In this document: positions 40,755 to 49,323 of the stretch, piece after piece
Layout: every line of letters starts with the position of its first letter
How positions within the stretch are numbered: the first letter of the stretch is position 1
Source of the DNA: Dehalococcoides mccartyi 195
GTDB lineage: Bacteria > Chloroflexota > Dehalococcoidia > Dehalococcoidales > Dehalococcoidaceae
Direction of reading: 5' to 3'
Assembly: GCF_000011905.1 (NCBI RefSeq)
Contig: NC_002936.3
Coordinates: 434,001-498,000 of the forward strand
Length of the DNA stretch: 64,000 nt
Notes under the pieces: model-generated
The model's database searches: none
Told to the model about the DNA's origin: nothing
Seen by the model: only the letters and a program-made list of their open reading frames with translations
Made by a program: the position numbers and the translations under genes

Positions 40755-40760
40755 ATTATA
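40755..40760 (-). promoter_or_regulatory. -10 element of the ABC/methionine-cycle gene string
   Basis: TATAAT on the minus strand, about 31 bases before the ATPase ATG. The only -35-like sequence is TTGTCA at 40786-40781 with a long 20-base spacer. It overlaps the plus-strand maoC -35, and the shared sequence TTTTGACAAAA is nearly palindromic. The assignment is tentative. Confidence 0.5.
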
Positions 40761-40779
40761 ACATAAGGCAGCCATTATT

Positions 40780-40807
40780 TTGACAAAATGCAAGGTTGTA
40801 TTATAAG
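40780..40807 (+). promoter_or_regulatory. Promoter of the maoC pair
   Basis: TTGACA (40780-40785) and TATAAG (40802-40807) are 16 bases apart. The -10 ends only 9 bases before the ATG at 40817, so the message should be leaderless or nearly so. Confidence 0.7.
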
Positions 40808-40816
40808 CTTGGCCGA

Positions 40817-41239
40817 ATGCAAGACATAAAATATACTCTGGAAGATTTACGGGCTAACCCCGGCTTGAGGTTACCGCCTCTTAAGCTGGTGATTGAGCGG
40901 GGTATGGTTGAGCGTTTTTGCCGGGCTGTTGGGGATGATATGAATAACTGGCAAACTGAGGCACCTCCCTCACTGGCACTTACTCTGGGTTTCGGGCAGA
41001 TGCTGGAAGCTATCTCGGCGGATAATATTACCGTTCTTCATGGCTCAAGTGAGCTGGAAAGCCTAAAACCCCTTGAAATAGGGCAGGAAGTGGTGGTGGA
41101 AACCAGCTTGCTAAGTTTAAGGGAACGTCCGGGCAAAATGGGGCTTTCGTCATTTCTTAATTTTGAAATGCAGGTATCAAATAACAAAGGGGAGCTGCTG
41201 GCCAGGGTTTGCCAGCTGGCTATAATATATTCGGCATGA
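40817..41239 (+). CDS. MaoC-like hot-dog protein, first of a pair
   Basis: This 140-residue protein resembles the non-catalytic half of the two-domain MaoC/(R)-specific hydratases and of heterodimeric dehydratases. It has PPLKLVIERGMVERFCRAVG near residue 22 and the helix region APPSLALTLGFGQMLEAISA. I see no clear catalytic D-x5-H. The first in-frame codon, TTG at 40796, lies inside the promoter, so ATG 40817 is the likely start. Its stop overlaps the start of the next gene (ATGA). Confidence 0.72.
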   Translation: MQDIKYTLEDLRANPGLRLPPLKLVIERGMVERFCRAVGDDMNNWQTEAPPSLALTLGFGQMLEAISADNITVLHGSSELESLKPLEIGQEVVVETSLLSLRERPGKMGLSSFLNFEMQVSNNKGELLARVCQLAIIYSA

Positions 41240-41649
41240 CCAGTGTTTTTGAAAACATAACCGAAGGGCAGGAAATAGCCTGCCAGATGCTTGCCTTTAG
41301 CAGCCGTGACCTGGTTATTTGGGCGGGGGCTTCGGGGGACTATAACCCCATTCATTATGATAAAGACATAGCTTTGAAAAAGGGCTTAGGCGGGGTGGTA
41401 GTGCCGGGGCAACTGGTGGGGGCTATGCTTGGCAGTCTGGCCTCCCGTTTTGCCTGCCCCTCCGGCAGGCTTGCCAAACTGTCTGTCAGTTATAAAAAGA
41501 TGATGCCTTTGGGTGAAAACCTGGTTCTGAAAGGTATAGTATCCTCAAAGGCAGATACACCTGAAAGCAAAAGTCTGAGCCTGAAACTCTGGGCGGAAGA
41601 TACCGCCGGTGATAAAACGGTAACGGCGGCGGCTGTTATACTTTATTAG
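41236..41649 (+). CDS. MaoC-like (R)-specific dehydratase, second of a pair
   Basis: This 137-residue hot-dog protein carries ASGDYNPIHYDKDIALKKGL near residue 38, in which Asp and His match the D-x(4-5)-H catalytic dyad of hydratase 2 enzymes. FGGVVVPGQL-like GGVVVPGQLVGAMLGSLAS follows. It should hydrate or dehydrate an acyl-CoA or acyl-ACP thioester. Translational coupling to the preceding hot-dog gene suggests a heterodimer. Its end overlaps the converging acetyltransferase gene by 14 bases. Confidence 0.8.
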   Translation: MTSVFENITEGQEIACQMLAFSSRDLVIWAGASGDYNPIHYDKDIALKKGLGGVVVPGQLVGAMLGSLASRFACPSGRLAKLSVSYKKMMPLGENLVLKGIVSSKADTPESKSLSLKLWAEDTAGDKTVTAAAVILY

Positions 41650-42196
41650 GCTGGCAGTCTTCAGCCAGCATGTCTTTGTTTTTCAGCCAGTCTGCTTTTA
41701 AAAGTTCCATAAGTAAAAACCGGTACTGGCCTGATTCCTTTTCTGCGAAAGGTTTGAAGCCGCATTTTTTAAAGCATAACTGGGCACGGCTATTGTCATG
41801 CAGGGTTTTTAGGTGGAGTCTTTTCAGCTTAAGCCCTTTAAATGCATAGTCAATCATCTGCCTCAGGGCATCACTGCCGTAACCCTTCCCCCAGTACTCT
41901 TTTTGCCCTATCATTATGCCTACTTCTGCTTCGGCGGCAGCGCTGTCCAGATTGTAGCAGGCACAGTAACCAATGTATTCCCCCTTCAGGGTTTCAATGC
42001 CGAATTGCACCCGCAGGGCTAAAGAATTTTCCAGCACGAATAAATATTCCCCCAGAAAGGTTCTGAAGGGTATCGTCAGAGGCTCGGCCGCATCCAGGCG
42101 GCTTAGCTCCGGGTCAGTTTGCCAGACATAATCCAGCGAGGCATCTTCCAGACGCTTGTCTCTCAGCCGGGTCAGCTTTCCCTGAGTGTATATCAC
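41636..42196 (-). CDS. GNAT acetyltransferase, RimJ/RimL-like
   Basis: This 186-residue protein contains the acetyl-CoA binding region IGQKEYWGKGYGSDALRQMI (Q/R-x-x-G-x-G/A) near residue 105, and GLKLKRLHLKTLHDNSRAQL with CFKKCGF, features of the RimJ/RimL and spermidine/aminoglycoside N-acetyltransferases. It starts at GTG 42196, four bases after the HEAT gene stop. The substrate is unknown. Confidence 0.78.
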   Translation of the reverse strand: MIYTQGKLTRLRDKRLEDASLDYVWQTDPELSRLDAAEPLTIPFRTFLGEYLFVLENSLALRVQFGIETLKGEYIGYCACYNLDSAAAEAEVGIMIGQKEYWGKGYGSDALRQMIDYAFKGLKLKRLHLKTLHDNSRAQLCFKKCGFKPFAEKESGQYRFLLMELLKADWLKNKDMLAEDCQPNKV

Positions 42197-42200
42197 AGCC

Positions 42201-43151
42201 TTATTCTTCCGGTTTAATGGCCGGCAGGCCGGAAGCGGATTCCTCTGCTTCTATATCTGCCAGAGCGGTGGTTATCATCTCGCGGACAGCCTGGCTTGTG
42301 GTATGCTCCAGACTTTCTGTCAGCCCCTTTTTGGCATTTTTGCCGCCTATCTTGGCCAGTGCCTGGATTGATGCCAGCTGGACTTCCATGTCAGAGTCCT
42401 CAATCAGGGAGATAAGTTTAGGTACGAAACTTTCCATGCCCAGTTCTCCGGCGGCTACAGCGGCTTCATAGCGGAGGTCATTATTATCACTGTTCAGTTC
42501 AGAGGTTATTACCGATTCCCACTGGCTGCCGGCATTCTGCCCCATAGAATAAACGGCACCTATTCTCAGCAGATGCTCGGGGCAGTTGTAAGCCTGGGAG
42601 ATAGCCATGGTTACCTGCGGCTGACCGAAAGGTGAAACTGATTCCAGCGCCCTGCGTCTCAGTTCCAGCGGCAGTTCGGTATTTTGGAAAATGGCCAGCA
42701 GACTGGTTTGCAGCAGTTGGCTGGTTTTTTCCGGCAGCTGGCCGAATTCACCCATAAGGCTGTAACGCCCCAGAGTGGCGGTTGCGGCTATGCGGACTTC
42801 TATAGACGGGTCTTCATTGGCTAAAGACAGCAGCTGGTCAATAAGTGAGGGGCGGTTACATTCCCAAAGGCCGTCAATGGATTTGGCGCGCACTTCCGGG
42901 TTGGGGTCATGCATAGTGCGCAGAAAAATACTTTCAAAATCAAGTGACACATCATCTTCGGCCAGCTCACCCAGGCGGCTGACTATATCCAGCCGTCTTT
43001 CGGGGCTAAGACGTATCCAGAAATCCTTGAAAGCGGCTATTTCCTGGCTGTTGAGGTCAGACAGCAGGGCTAAATCTGTGTGCTTAAGGCCGGTGCTTTC
43101 GTCTGCCAGCCTGTCAAAAATTTCGGTTATTTCGGTATTTTCCTGACTCAT
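42201..43151 (-). CDS. HEAT-repeat protein
   Basis: This 316-residue protein is built of helical repeats with typical HEAT spacing, such as PNPEVRAKSIDGLWECNRPS, DPSIEVRIAATATLGRYSLM and SDMEVQLASIQALAKIGGKN. Such proteins act as scaffolds. The function here is unknown. It overlaps the PAC2 gene by one base (TGATG junction) and sits in the tldD-pmbA-PAC2 operon. Confidence 0.78.
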   Translation of the reverse strand: MSQENTEITEIFDRLADESTGLKHTDLALLSDLNSQEIAAFKDFWIRLSPERRLDIVSRLGELAEDDVSLDFESIFLRTMHDPNPEVRAKSIDGLWECNRPSLIDQLLSLANEDPSIEVRIAATATLGRYSLMGEFGQLPEKTSQLLQTSLLAIFQNTELPLELRRRALESVSPFGQPQVTMAISQAYNCPEHLLRIGAVYSMGQNAGSQWESVITSELNSDNNDLRYEAAVAAGELGMESFVPKLISLIEDSDMEVQLASIQALAKIGGKNAKKGLTESLEHTTSQAVREMITTALADIEAEESASGLPAIKPEE

Positions 43152-43981
43152 CAGTTGTTACTCGCTTCCTCGTTGTCATCATCGTCATCATTATCAAGGT
43201 CATCATCGTCGTCTTCACCGCTTTCCCAGATAGGTTCGGTAAAGTAATCTATATAATCCTCCATGGCTTCGGCTGCAATCTGGGATACATGCTGCTTGGC
43301 CTCAGAGGCTATTTGTTCCAGTTCGCTTATGTCCACTTCCAGCTGGAGCAGTTTAGACAAAATCTGAACAATTACCAGGGCTGCCATGGGGTTTTGGAGA
43401 CGGGAAGCGTAGCTGGGTACTTCGCCCAGCAGGCAGACCCCGTCTATATTGCGTTCTTTGGCTACCCCCAGCAGCAGGCCGTTCAGGCCGGAAATCTGGA
43501 GGTTGCCGCTGCCGCTCAGCCCCCGTTCTACCAGTTCATTGGCTACCTGGGGGTTGGTACCCACTGCCCATGCCCGCGGCTGTTCGCTGTGGTGAATACG
43601 GGTCAGGGCGGCGGCAAAGGTATATATCTTTTTAACGCCGAAACGCTGCCCCACGTCCAGAATAAGGTTAGCCAGTTCGTAGCTTTTGGCAGAAGGTTGG
43701 TCTTCCCCTATGAATAAGATAATATCGTTATCCTGTTTGTTTTTCAGGTAATAAAAGCGGTTTTGGGGAAACTGGGGTTCTTCCACTACCCCGTCTTTGA
43801 CCAGTACGCCGATAGGGTCAAAAAAACTGGGGGAATCTATTTCGGCCAGCTCCTTAAACTCCAGTTTGCGTGCCAGATAGGTAGCCACAATAAGGGCGAC
43901 ATTGCTTATGCCCGGCCAGGCGGCAAGCAGGCAGGGAGACTTTAATTTGGGCCTGGAATTAAGCTTGTATTTTTTGTCCAT
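43151..43981 (-). CDS. PAC2-family protein with acidic tail
   Basis: This 276-residue protein fits the PAC2 (proteasome assembly chaperone-like) family found in archaea and bacteria. It has LLAAWPGISNVALIVATYLA near residue 18 and GLLLGVAKERNIDGVCLLGE with VPSYASRLQNPMAALVIVQI. The C-terminus ends in a long run of Asp and Glu that is unlike the conserved core. The biochemical role in bacteria is unknown. It lies between pmbA and the HEAT gene. Confidence 0.8.
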   Translation of the reverse strand: MDKKYKLNSRPKLKSPCLLAAWPGISNVALIVATYLARKLEFKELAEIDSPSFFDPIGVLVKDGVVEEPQFPQNRFYYLKNKQDNDIILFIGEDQPSAKSYELANLILDVGQRFGVKKIYTFAAALTRIHHSEQPRAWAVGTNPQVANELVERGLSGSGNLQISGLNGLLLGVAKERNIDGVCLLGEVPSYASRLQNPMAALVIVQILSKLLQLEVDISELEQIASEAKQHVSQIAAEAMEDYIDYFTEPIWESGEDDDDDLDNDDDDDNEEASNN

Positions 43982-43994
43982 ATATCTGTCTCTC

Positions 43995-45296
43995 TTATTT
44001 GGCAGCTACAGACAGCTTCGGGAAATATATGGACGGGCTGAAAAGCTCACCGTCCAGCCAGCGTCCGTCACTGCCAATGGCGTTTATGGTTTTAAGTGCA
44101 TTATATATATTCCCGGAAAGCATGGTGTCTTTTACCCTTCCGGCAATCTGACCGTTTTCTATCTTGTAGCCCAGCAGGACGTTGCCGGAGAAATCTCCGC
44201 CCAGCACATTTCCCTGTTCCGCCCCCATCATAAATTCCACTATCAGGCCTTCTTTTATACCTGAAACCATTTCTTCAAAAGAAACCGTGCCGGGCTTTAT
44301 CATCAGGGCGCTGAAACCGGGCGCAGGCTGTCCGCCATGCCTTTCGGCGTTTCCGGTGCTTTTGGCTTTGGCCAAAGCGGCGGTGCGGAGGTCATAAATA
44401 AAGTTTTTAATAACTCCGCTTTCCACCATGGGGGTTATCTGGCTGGCCGTGCCTTCATCATCAAAAGGGCGTGAATTCGGGCTGAAACTCTGGGTAGGGT
44501 CATCAACCAGACTAAAGGCAGGGTCAAACATCTGCTCCCCCAGTTTGCCGGCCAGCGGAGATGCTTTTTCCTGTACCAGCTTGCCGTTAAGTGCGGCAGA
44601 CAGGGCCGGGATAATGGTGCTACCTACCCCGTGGGGGGTGAAAATAACCGGCATTTCCCCGCTTTGCAGATTTACATTCCGGCTGGCACGTTCAAGCTGT
44701 TTGCCAACCAGATTTACTACTTCGCTGCCGGAGCGGATAGGGCGGCAGGAGCTAAGCCCGTCACCTACAAAAAGCATATCCGTGCCCCGTACCAGCGTGC
44801 CTTCCAGCCCCATGGAAAAATGGCTTTTTTTATAGCTGATATCAGCCCCGCTGGTATTCAGCAGGCGTATCCTGAAGGTACTTTTAGCAAGGCTGGCACT
44901 GCAGACCAATTCAGGGTTTATTTCAAGCAGCCCGGTTATCATATCTTTGCCCAGCTTTACCATCTCCTCCAGACTTACCGTCTCTACTTCAGGGTCAAAT
45001 ATTTTGACCTCAGGGCAGGTTTGGGTGGCCGGGAACTGGAAACGGGCCGTCTGACCATAAGCGGCTGTTTCAAGAGCCATATCCGCCAGTTTCGGCCAGT
45101 TGGCCGGGTTGGAGCTGGCGGCATAACCTATTTTGCCGTCTTTGATAATCCGCAAAGCCAGGCTAAGGCTCTGCTTGGACTCAATATTTTTCAGATGATT
45201 AGCTTCGAAATGAATGGGGGCGGATTCAGATTCCACCATAAAACATTCGGCTTGTTCAGCCACTTTTTTAGCTTGCTCAATTATTTTTTCAAGCAT
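43995..45296 (-). CDS. pmbA: TldD/PmbA-family metalloprotease-like protein (PmbA)
   Basis: This 433-residue protein matches PmbA/TldE, the non-catalytic partner of TldD. It shows LALRIIKDGKIGYAASSNPA near residue 48 and VVNLVGKQLERASRN with TPHGVGSTIIPALSAALNGK in the middle. The last 130 residues include GNAERHGGQPAPGFSALMIK and GVLLGYKIENGQIAGRV-like GNVLLGYKIENGQIAGR. ATG 45296 overlaps the tldD stop region. In other bacteria TldD/E cleaves unstructured modified peptides. Confidence 0.88.
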   Translation of the reverse strand: MLEKIIEQAKKVAEQAECFMVESESAPIHFEANHLKNIESKQSLSLALRIIKDGKIGYAASSNPANWPKLADMALETAAYGQTARFQFPATQTCPEVKIFDPEVETVSLEEMVKLGKDMITGLLEINPELVCSASLAKSTFRIRLLNTSGADISYKKSHFSMGLEGTLVRGTDMLFVGDGLSSCRPIRSGSEVVNLVGKQLERASRNVNLQSGEMPVIFTPHGVGSTIIPALSAALNGKLVQEKASPLAGKLGEQMFDPAFSLVDDPTQSFSPNSRPFDDEGTASQITPMVESGVIKNFIYDLRTAALAKAKSTGNAERHGGQPAPGFSALMIKPGTVSFEEMVSGIKEGLIVEFMMGAEQGNVLGGDFSGNVLLGYKIENGQIAGRVKDTMLSGNIYNALKTINAIGSDGRWLDGELFSPSIYFPKLSVAAK

Positions 45297-45297
45297 A

Positions 45298-46683
45298 TCA
45301 GGCACCACCTACCAGGCATTTCTGAATACGGATATGGGGTGAGCCGTTGGAAACCGGCAGGGGAGACTGGCCGCCCTTGCCGCAGCCGCCGCCCTGGTTC
45401 ATATCCAAATCATTGCCTATCATATCTATATTATGCAGGGTATCAAATACATTTCCGGACAGAACCACCAGGCGCAGGGCTTCGGCTATCTTGCCGTCCC
45501 TTATCATGTATGCTTCTCCGGAGGAGAAGGTAAACATTTCCATGCTGGTAGTTCCGCCGTACCAGTTCTTTACATAAATACCTTCTTTTACCCCGTCCAG
45601 CATTTCTTCCAGAGTGGAAGTGCCGGGCTCTATATAGGTATTACTCATACGTACAATGGGGGCATAGCGGTATGATATGGCTCTGGCATTGCCGGAAAGT
45701 GGCTCATTCATTTTGGCGGCAGTTTCACGTGAGTGAAGGCGGCCGCTGAGCTTACCCTCACGGATAAGGTAATTTTTAGTGGCGGCTACCCCTTCGTCAT
45801 CGTATTTATAGCTGCCCCGGAGGTCCGGCATGGTGGGGTTGTCCACAATATTCAGTATTTTCGGGCCGAATTTTTTGCCCAGCACCATTACTTCCCGCAT
45901 CTGGGGGTTTTCATATATATGGTCTGCTTCGGACAAATGGCCGAAGGCTTCGTGGACAAATACCCCCGCCAGTATGGGGTCAAGTATTACGGTATATTCG
46001 CCGCCTTTGACTTTGGGGGCGGTGAGCAGTTTTACGGCATGTTCGGTCATGTCTTTTATCTGGGAGTGCAGCCTGGTTATGGCATTGTAATCTCCGCGGC
46101 TGCCTACCGAGATATTGGACTGCTGGAGTTCGCCGTCTGCCGAAGCAATGGCAGTGGCGTTGAAATTTATATCTGCGCGTGACTGCTCTATGACACTGCC
46201 GCGGGAGTTTACGTAAAAGCGGCGGCGGTAGCCGTCTGAAAAGCGGATAAACGATGTTTTTATGCCTTTGGTTTGCCAGATAAGGTCTTTATATTCGTCC
46301 AGCACCCGTTTTTTATCTTCAAGCGGGCGTTCCACCGAGCTTTGAGACAGTTCATCCGGCTGGGCGTATGTAACCGAAGGGGCAGACGCAAACTGGCTCT
46401 GGGCAGAACCGGCCAGGGCAGCCTGATGGATTGCCTGATCTATCCGCTTCTGGATATCATCCAGACTGTTAAAGCTGACAAAACCCCAGCCGCCATTTAC
46501 CAGCGCCCGGATATTGCCGCCCAGGTCACTGCTGCGTCCGGCAGTATCCAGGTTTTGCCCCCGGTAAGAGATATAGCTGCCGGAGCTTTCTTCCAGGTGG
46601 ATTTCCAGATAGTCTGCCCGGTAGTGGTAAAGCTGTTGGGAAAGTTCATGGGCAATATTTCTGAGTTCAGTCAAGGTGGTCAC
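45298..46683 (-). CDS. tldD: TldD/PmbA-family zinc metalloprotease (TldD)
   Basis: This protein of about 461 residues is the catalytic partner. It holds the zinc motif HEAFGHLSEADHI (HExxxH) near residue 245, the Cys-containing GGGCGKGGQSPLPV segment near the C-terminus, and REGKLSGRLHSRETA. The promoter at 46706-46734 lies inside the longest open frame, so the start is GTG 46683 or TTG 46674. Its neighbour encodes PmbA, and the two genes form a heterodimer in the studied systems. Confidence 0.88.
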   Translation of the reverse strand: MTTLTELRNIAHELSQQLYHYRADYLEIHLEESSGSYISYRGQNLDTAGRSSDLGGNIRALVNGGWGFVSFNSLDDIQKRIDQAIHQAALAGSAQSQFASAPSVTYAQPDELSQSSVERPLEDKKRVLDEYKDLIWQTKGIKTSFIRFSDGYRRRFYVNSRGSVIEQSRADINFNATAIASADGELQQSNISVGSRGDYNAITRLHSQIKDMTEHAVKLLTAPKVKGGEYTVILDPILAGVFVHEAFGHLSEADHIYENPQMREVMVLGKKFGPKILNIVDNPTMPDLRGSYKYDDEGVAATKNYLIREGKLSGRLHSRETAAKMNEPLSGNARAISYRYAPIVRMSNTYIEPGTSTLEEMLDGVKEGIYVKNWYGGTTSMEMFTFSSGEAYMIRDGKIAEALRLVVLSGNVFDTLHNIDMIGNDLDMNQGGGCGKGGQSPLPVSNGSPHIRIQKCLVGGA

Positions 46684-46705
46684 CTTTAGAGAGTATTCTA
46701 ACTTA

Positions 46706-46734
46706 AGTTTAAACTGGGGCAGTTGGCTTGTCAA
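46706..46734 (-). promoter_or_regulatory. Promoter of the tldD operon
   Basis: Minus-strand TTGACA (46734-46729) and TAAACT (46711-46706) are 17 bases apart. The -10 matches four of six. It lies between the divergent tldD and glmM genes. Confidence 0.55.
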
Positions 46735-46773
46735 TTTATTGTTCAGTTTTCAGCCTTAATAGCCGGGCGGGCA

Positions 46774-46803
46774 TTGACTAATGATGGGTAAAAGGGCTAG
46801 GAT
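46774..46803 (+). promoter_or_regulatory. Promoter of the glmM operon
   Basis: TTGACT (46774-46779) and TAGGAT (46798-46803) are 18 bases apart. The -10 ends 8 bases before the glmM ATG, so a leaderless transcript is likely. Confidence 0.65.
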
Positions 46804-46811
46804 TTAGCCGT

Positions 46812-48104
46812 ATGGGATTATTCGGAACTTCCGGCATCCGCCGTTTGGTAGATGAGCGTTTAATGGAAATAGCTCTGAAGGTAGGGTTTTCAGTAGGAAA
46901 ACGCTACCGGAGAGTGGTTTTGGCGGGTGACAGCCGCACTTCAACCCCGGCTATCAAACGCATACTCAGCGGGGCGCTGGTTTCCGCCGGGGCAGATGTA
47001 GTTGATATAGGATTGGTGCCTACGCCTACCTTGGCCTTTATGGTCCGGGATTTTGATGCCGGTCTGATGGTAACCGCTTCACACAACACGGCTGAATACA
47101 ACGGTATCAAGTTTCTTAATCCTGACGGCTCAGCCTTCAGTTACCTGCAGCAGCAGGAAATAACCAAAGATGTTGAATCAAGCCGTGCCCACCCCATGAA
47201 GTGGGATAGTTTCGGCCAGATAAATGCCTTTCCCTCTACTGTTGAAAAACATATGGAGCATATACTTGGTTATTTGCCGGACAAATGCCGTCTTAAGGTG
47301 GTGGTGGATTGCGGCGGCGGGGCGGCATCCGTTATAACCCCTTGGCTGCTTCAGCGTATGGGCAGCCGGGTGATTTCCCTGAATGATACTACCCACGGCT
47401 TTTTCCCTCACCCGCCTGAACCGCTGGCTGAAAATCTTAGCGGGCTGATACAGACCGTCAAAGAAAGCGATGCTGATTTGGGTATTGCCCATGACGGTGA
47501 TGCCGACCGGATGGTAGCGGTGGATAAGCACGGAAACTTTATTTCGGGTGACAAGATGCTGGTGCTTTTTGCCAGAGCTGCCAGGGCAGACAAGGTGGTT
47601 ACCACTCTGGATGCTTCTATGGCAGTAGACGAGATGGGGTTTAAGGTTATCCGTACGGCTGTGGGTGACAACTATGTTTCCGAGGAACTTAAACGGCAGG
47701 GTAACTTCGGGGGTGAGCCCTGCGGTGCCTGGGTCTTTCCCGAAAGCTCTCTTTGCCCTGACGGTATTTATGCCGCTGCCAGACTACTAAACCTGGTTTC
47801 TCACCAGCCCCTTTCAGAACTTATTTCGGATATACCGGAATATTCCATGAAGAGAGGCAGTGTGGAAGGCAGCGGTTTGAATCTGGCCCTGGTTGAGGAA
47901 TCACTCCAGTGCCTGAATCCTCTTTCCTCCAGCCTGCTGGACGGTATAAAATTAAACCTGAAAGATGGCTGGCTGCTTATCCGCCCTTCGGGTACAGAGC
48001 CTAAAATCCGCCTGACGGCCGAAGCCAGAACACCGGAGTACTGTGAGACTATTTACCAAACCGGGCTTAAGTGCCTGAAGAGCTGTCTTTCCCGGGAGAA
48101 ATAA
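46812..48104 (+). CDS. glmM: Phosphoglucosamine mutase-like phosphohexomutase
   Basis: This 430-residue protein should convert glucosamine 6-phosphate to glucosamine 1-phosphate. It has GLFGTSGIRRLVDERLME at the N-terminus, the phosphoserine loop TASHNTAEYNGIKF near residue 96, metal loop AHDGDADRMVAVD near 228 and phosphate loop RPSGTEPKIRLTAEAR near 395. The sugar loop GGEPCGAWVFPESSLCPDGI looks more like archaeal mutases than like bacterial GlmM with GEQSG. The gene is the first of a cluster with two nucleotidyltransferases and glmS. The substrate is inferred from that cluster. Confidence 0.85.
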   Translation: MGLFGTSGIRRLVDERLMEIALKVGFSVGKRYRRVVLAGDSRTSTPAIKRILSGALVSAGADVVDIGLVPTPTLAFMVRDFDAGLMVTASHNTAEYNGIKFLNPDGSAFSYLQQQEITKDVESSRAHPMKWDSFGQINAFPSTVEKHMEHILGYLPDKCRLKVVVDCGGGAASVITPWLLQRMGSRVISLNDTTHGFFPHPPEPLAENLSGLIQTVKESDADLGIAHDGDADRMVAVDKHGNFISGDKMLVLFARAARADKVVTTLDASMAVDEMGFKVIRTAVGDNYVSEELKRQGNFGGEPCGAWVFPESSLCPDGIYAAARLLNLVSHQPLSELISDIPEYSMKRGSVEGSGLNLALVEESLQCLNPLSSSLLDGIKLNLKDGWLLIRPSGTEPKIRLTAEARTPEYCETIYQTGLKCLKSCLSREK

Positions 48105-48105
48105 A

Positions 48106-49308
48106 ATGAAGGCAGTCATATTGGCAGCGGGCGAAGGCAGCCGCATGCGTCCGCTTACATTTACCCGCCCCAAGGTTATGCTGCCCATTGCGGGCAAGCC
48201 TATTTTGGAGCACCTCTTACTGGAGGTCAGCGCTGCCGGTATCACGGAGTTTATACTGGTGGTGGGTTACCGTGATGAACAGGTGCGTTCGTATTTTGCA
48301 GACGGTGCCAGGTGGGGGTTGAAAATCAGCTATTGCCAGCAGACCCGTCAGCTGGGTACCGCCCACGCCTTAAAGCAGCTTGAAAAGCAGCTGCAGGCTG
48401 ATTTTCTGGTTATGAACGGGGATATACTGGCAAAATCAGCTGATATCGCCGCTCTGGCGGCATCTTCCGAAACTACACTGGGTGTTTTTGAAGCATCAGA
48501 CCCACGCCGCCTGGGGGTGCTTGAAACAGACGGCAGCCGGGTAAAACGTATCCATGAAAAATCCGCAAATCCCCCCACCAATCTGGCAAATGCCGGTTTG
48601 TATTTCTTTACCCCACGTATATTTGCCGCCATAAACAATACCCCGCTGTCACTTAGGGGCGAATATGAAATAACCGCATCTATCCAGATGCTTATTGACA
48701 GCGGCCTGGCGGTGGGTTACCGCCCGCTTACTTACTGGCAGGACGTCAGCTACCCGTGGGATTTGCTTGACCTGAATGCCTCCATGCTTAAAAGCCTTAG
48801 CCAACGTATTTGCGGCCAGGTAGAGGAAAATGCGGTTATCAGGGGGGCGGTGGAAATAGGCGAAGGCAGCCGTGTTCGTTCGGGGGCGTATCTGGAAGGG
48901 CCGGTGATAATAGGCAAAAACTGTGACATAGGCCCGAATTGTTATATCCGTCCGGCTACCTCCATAGGGGATAACTGCCGGGTTGGGGCTTCGGTTGAGA
49001 TAAAAAACTCTATTATTATGGATAATACCAAAATACCTCACCTGAATTATGTGGGGGATAGTGTTATCGGGCAAAACTGCAATCTGGGGGCCGGAACCAA
49101 GCTGGCAAACCTGCGTTTTGACGGCGCGGATATTACAGCCGGGGGTGTCAATACCCGCCGCCGCAAGCTGGGTGCGGTCTTGGGGGATGGGGTTGAGACC
49201 GGTATTAACGTAAGCCTTAATCCGGGCGTCCTTATAGGCGCAGGCAGCCGTATAGGGCCCGGTGCGGTTGTGAGCGGTGTTATTGAACCGAACTCATACA
49301 TCGGCTAA
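48106..49308 (+). CDS. GlmU-like sugar-phosphate nucleotidyltransferase, copy 1
   Basis: This 400-residue protein has an N-terminal nucleotidyltransferase (VILAAGEGSRMRPLTFTRPK near residue 4, LGTAHALKQLEKQ, FLVMNGDILAK) and a C-terminal left-handed beta-helix with hexapeptide repeats (VIIGKNCDIGPNCYIRPATS). This architecture matches archaeal bifunctional enzymes that couple uridylyl- or thymidylyltransfer with amino-sugar acetylation. The last 120 residues include NLGAGTKLANLRFDGADI, resembling GlmU acetyl-CoA sites. It starts one base after glmM. Confidence 0.85.
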   Translation: MKAVILAAGEGSRMRPLTFTRPKVMLPIAGKPILEHLLLEVSAAGITEFILVVGYRDEQVRSYFADGARWGLKISYCQQTRQLGTAHALKQLEKQLQADFLVMNGDILAKSADIAALAASSETTLGVFEASDPRRLGVLETDGSRVKRIHEKSANPPTNLANAGLYFFTPRIFAAINNTPLSLRGEYEITASIQMLIDSGLAVGYRPLTYWQDVSYPWDLLDLNASMLKSLSQRICGQVEENAVIRGAVEIGEGSRVRSGAYLEGPVIIGKNCDIGPNCYIRPATSIGDNCRVGASVEIKNSIIMDNTKIPHLNYVGDSVIGQNCNLGAGTKLANLRFDGADITAGGVNTRRRKLGAVLGDGVETGINVSLNPGVLIGAGSRIGPGAVVSGVIEPNSYIG

Positions 49309-49323
49309 GGCGGGGAGTGAAAT

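Noticed and set aside
44631-45533. Plus-strand open frame of 300 codons opposite pmbA and tldD
   Set aside because: Same reasoning: an antisense shadow spanning two real genes without coding evidence.
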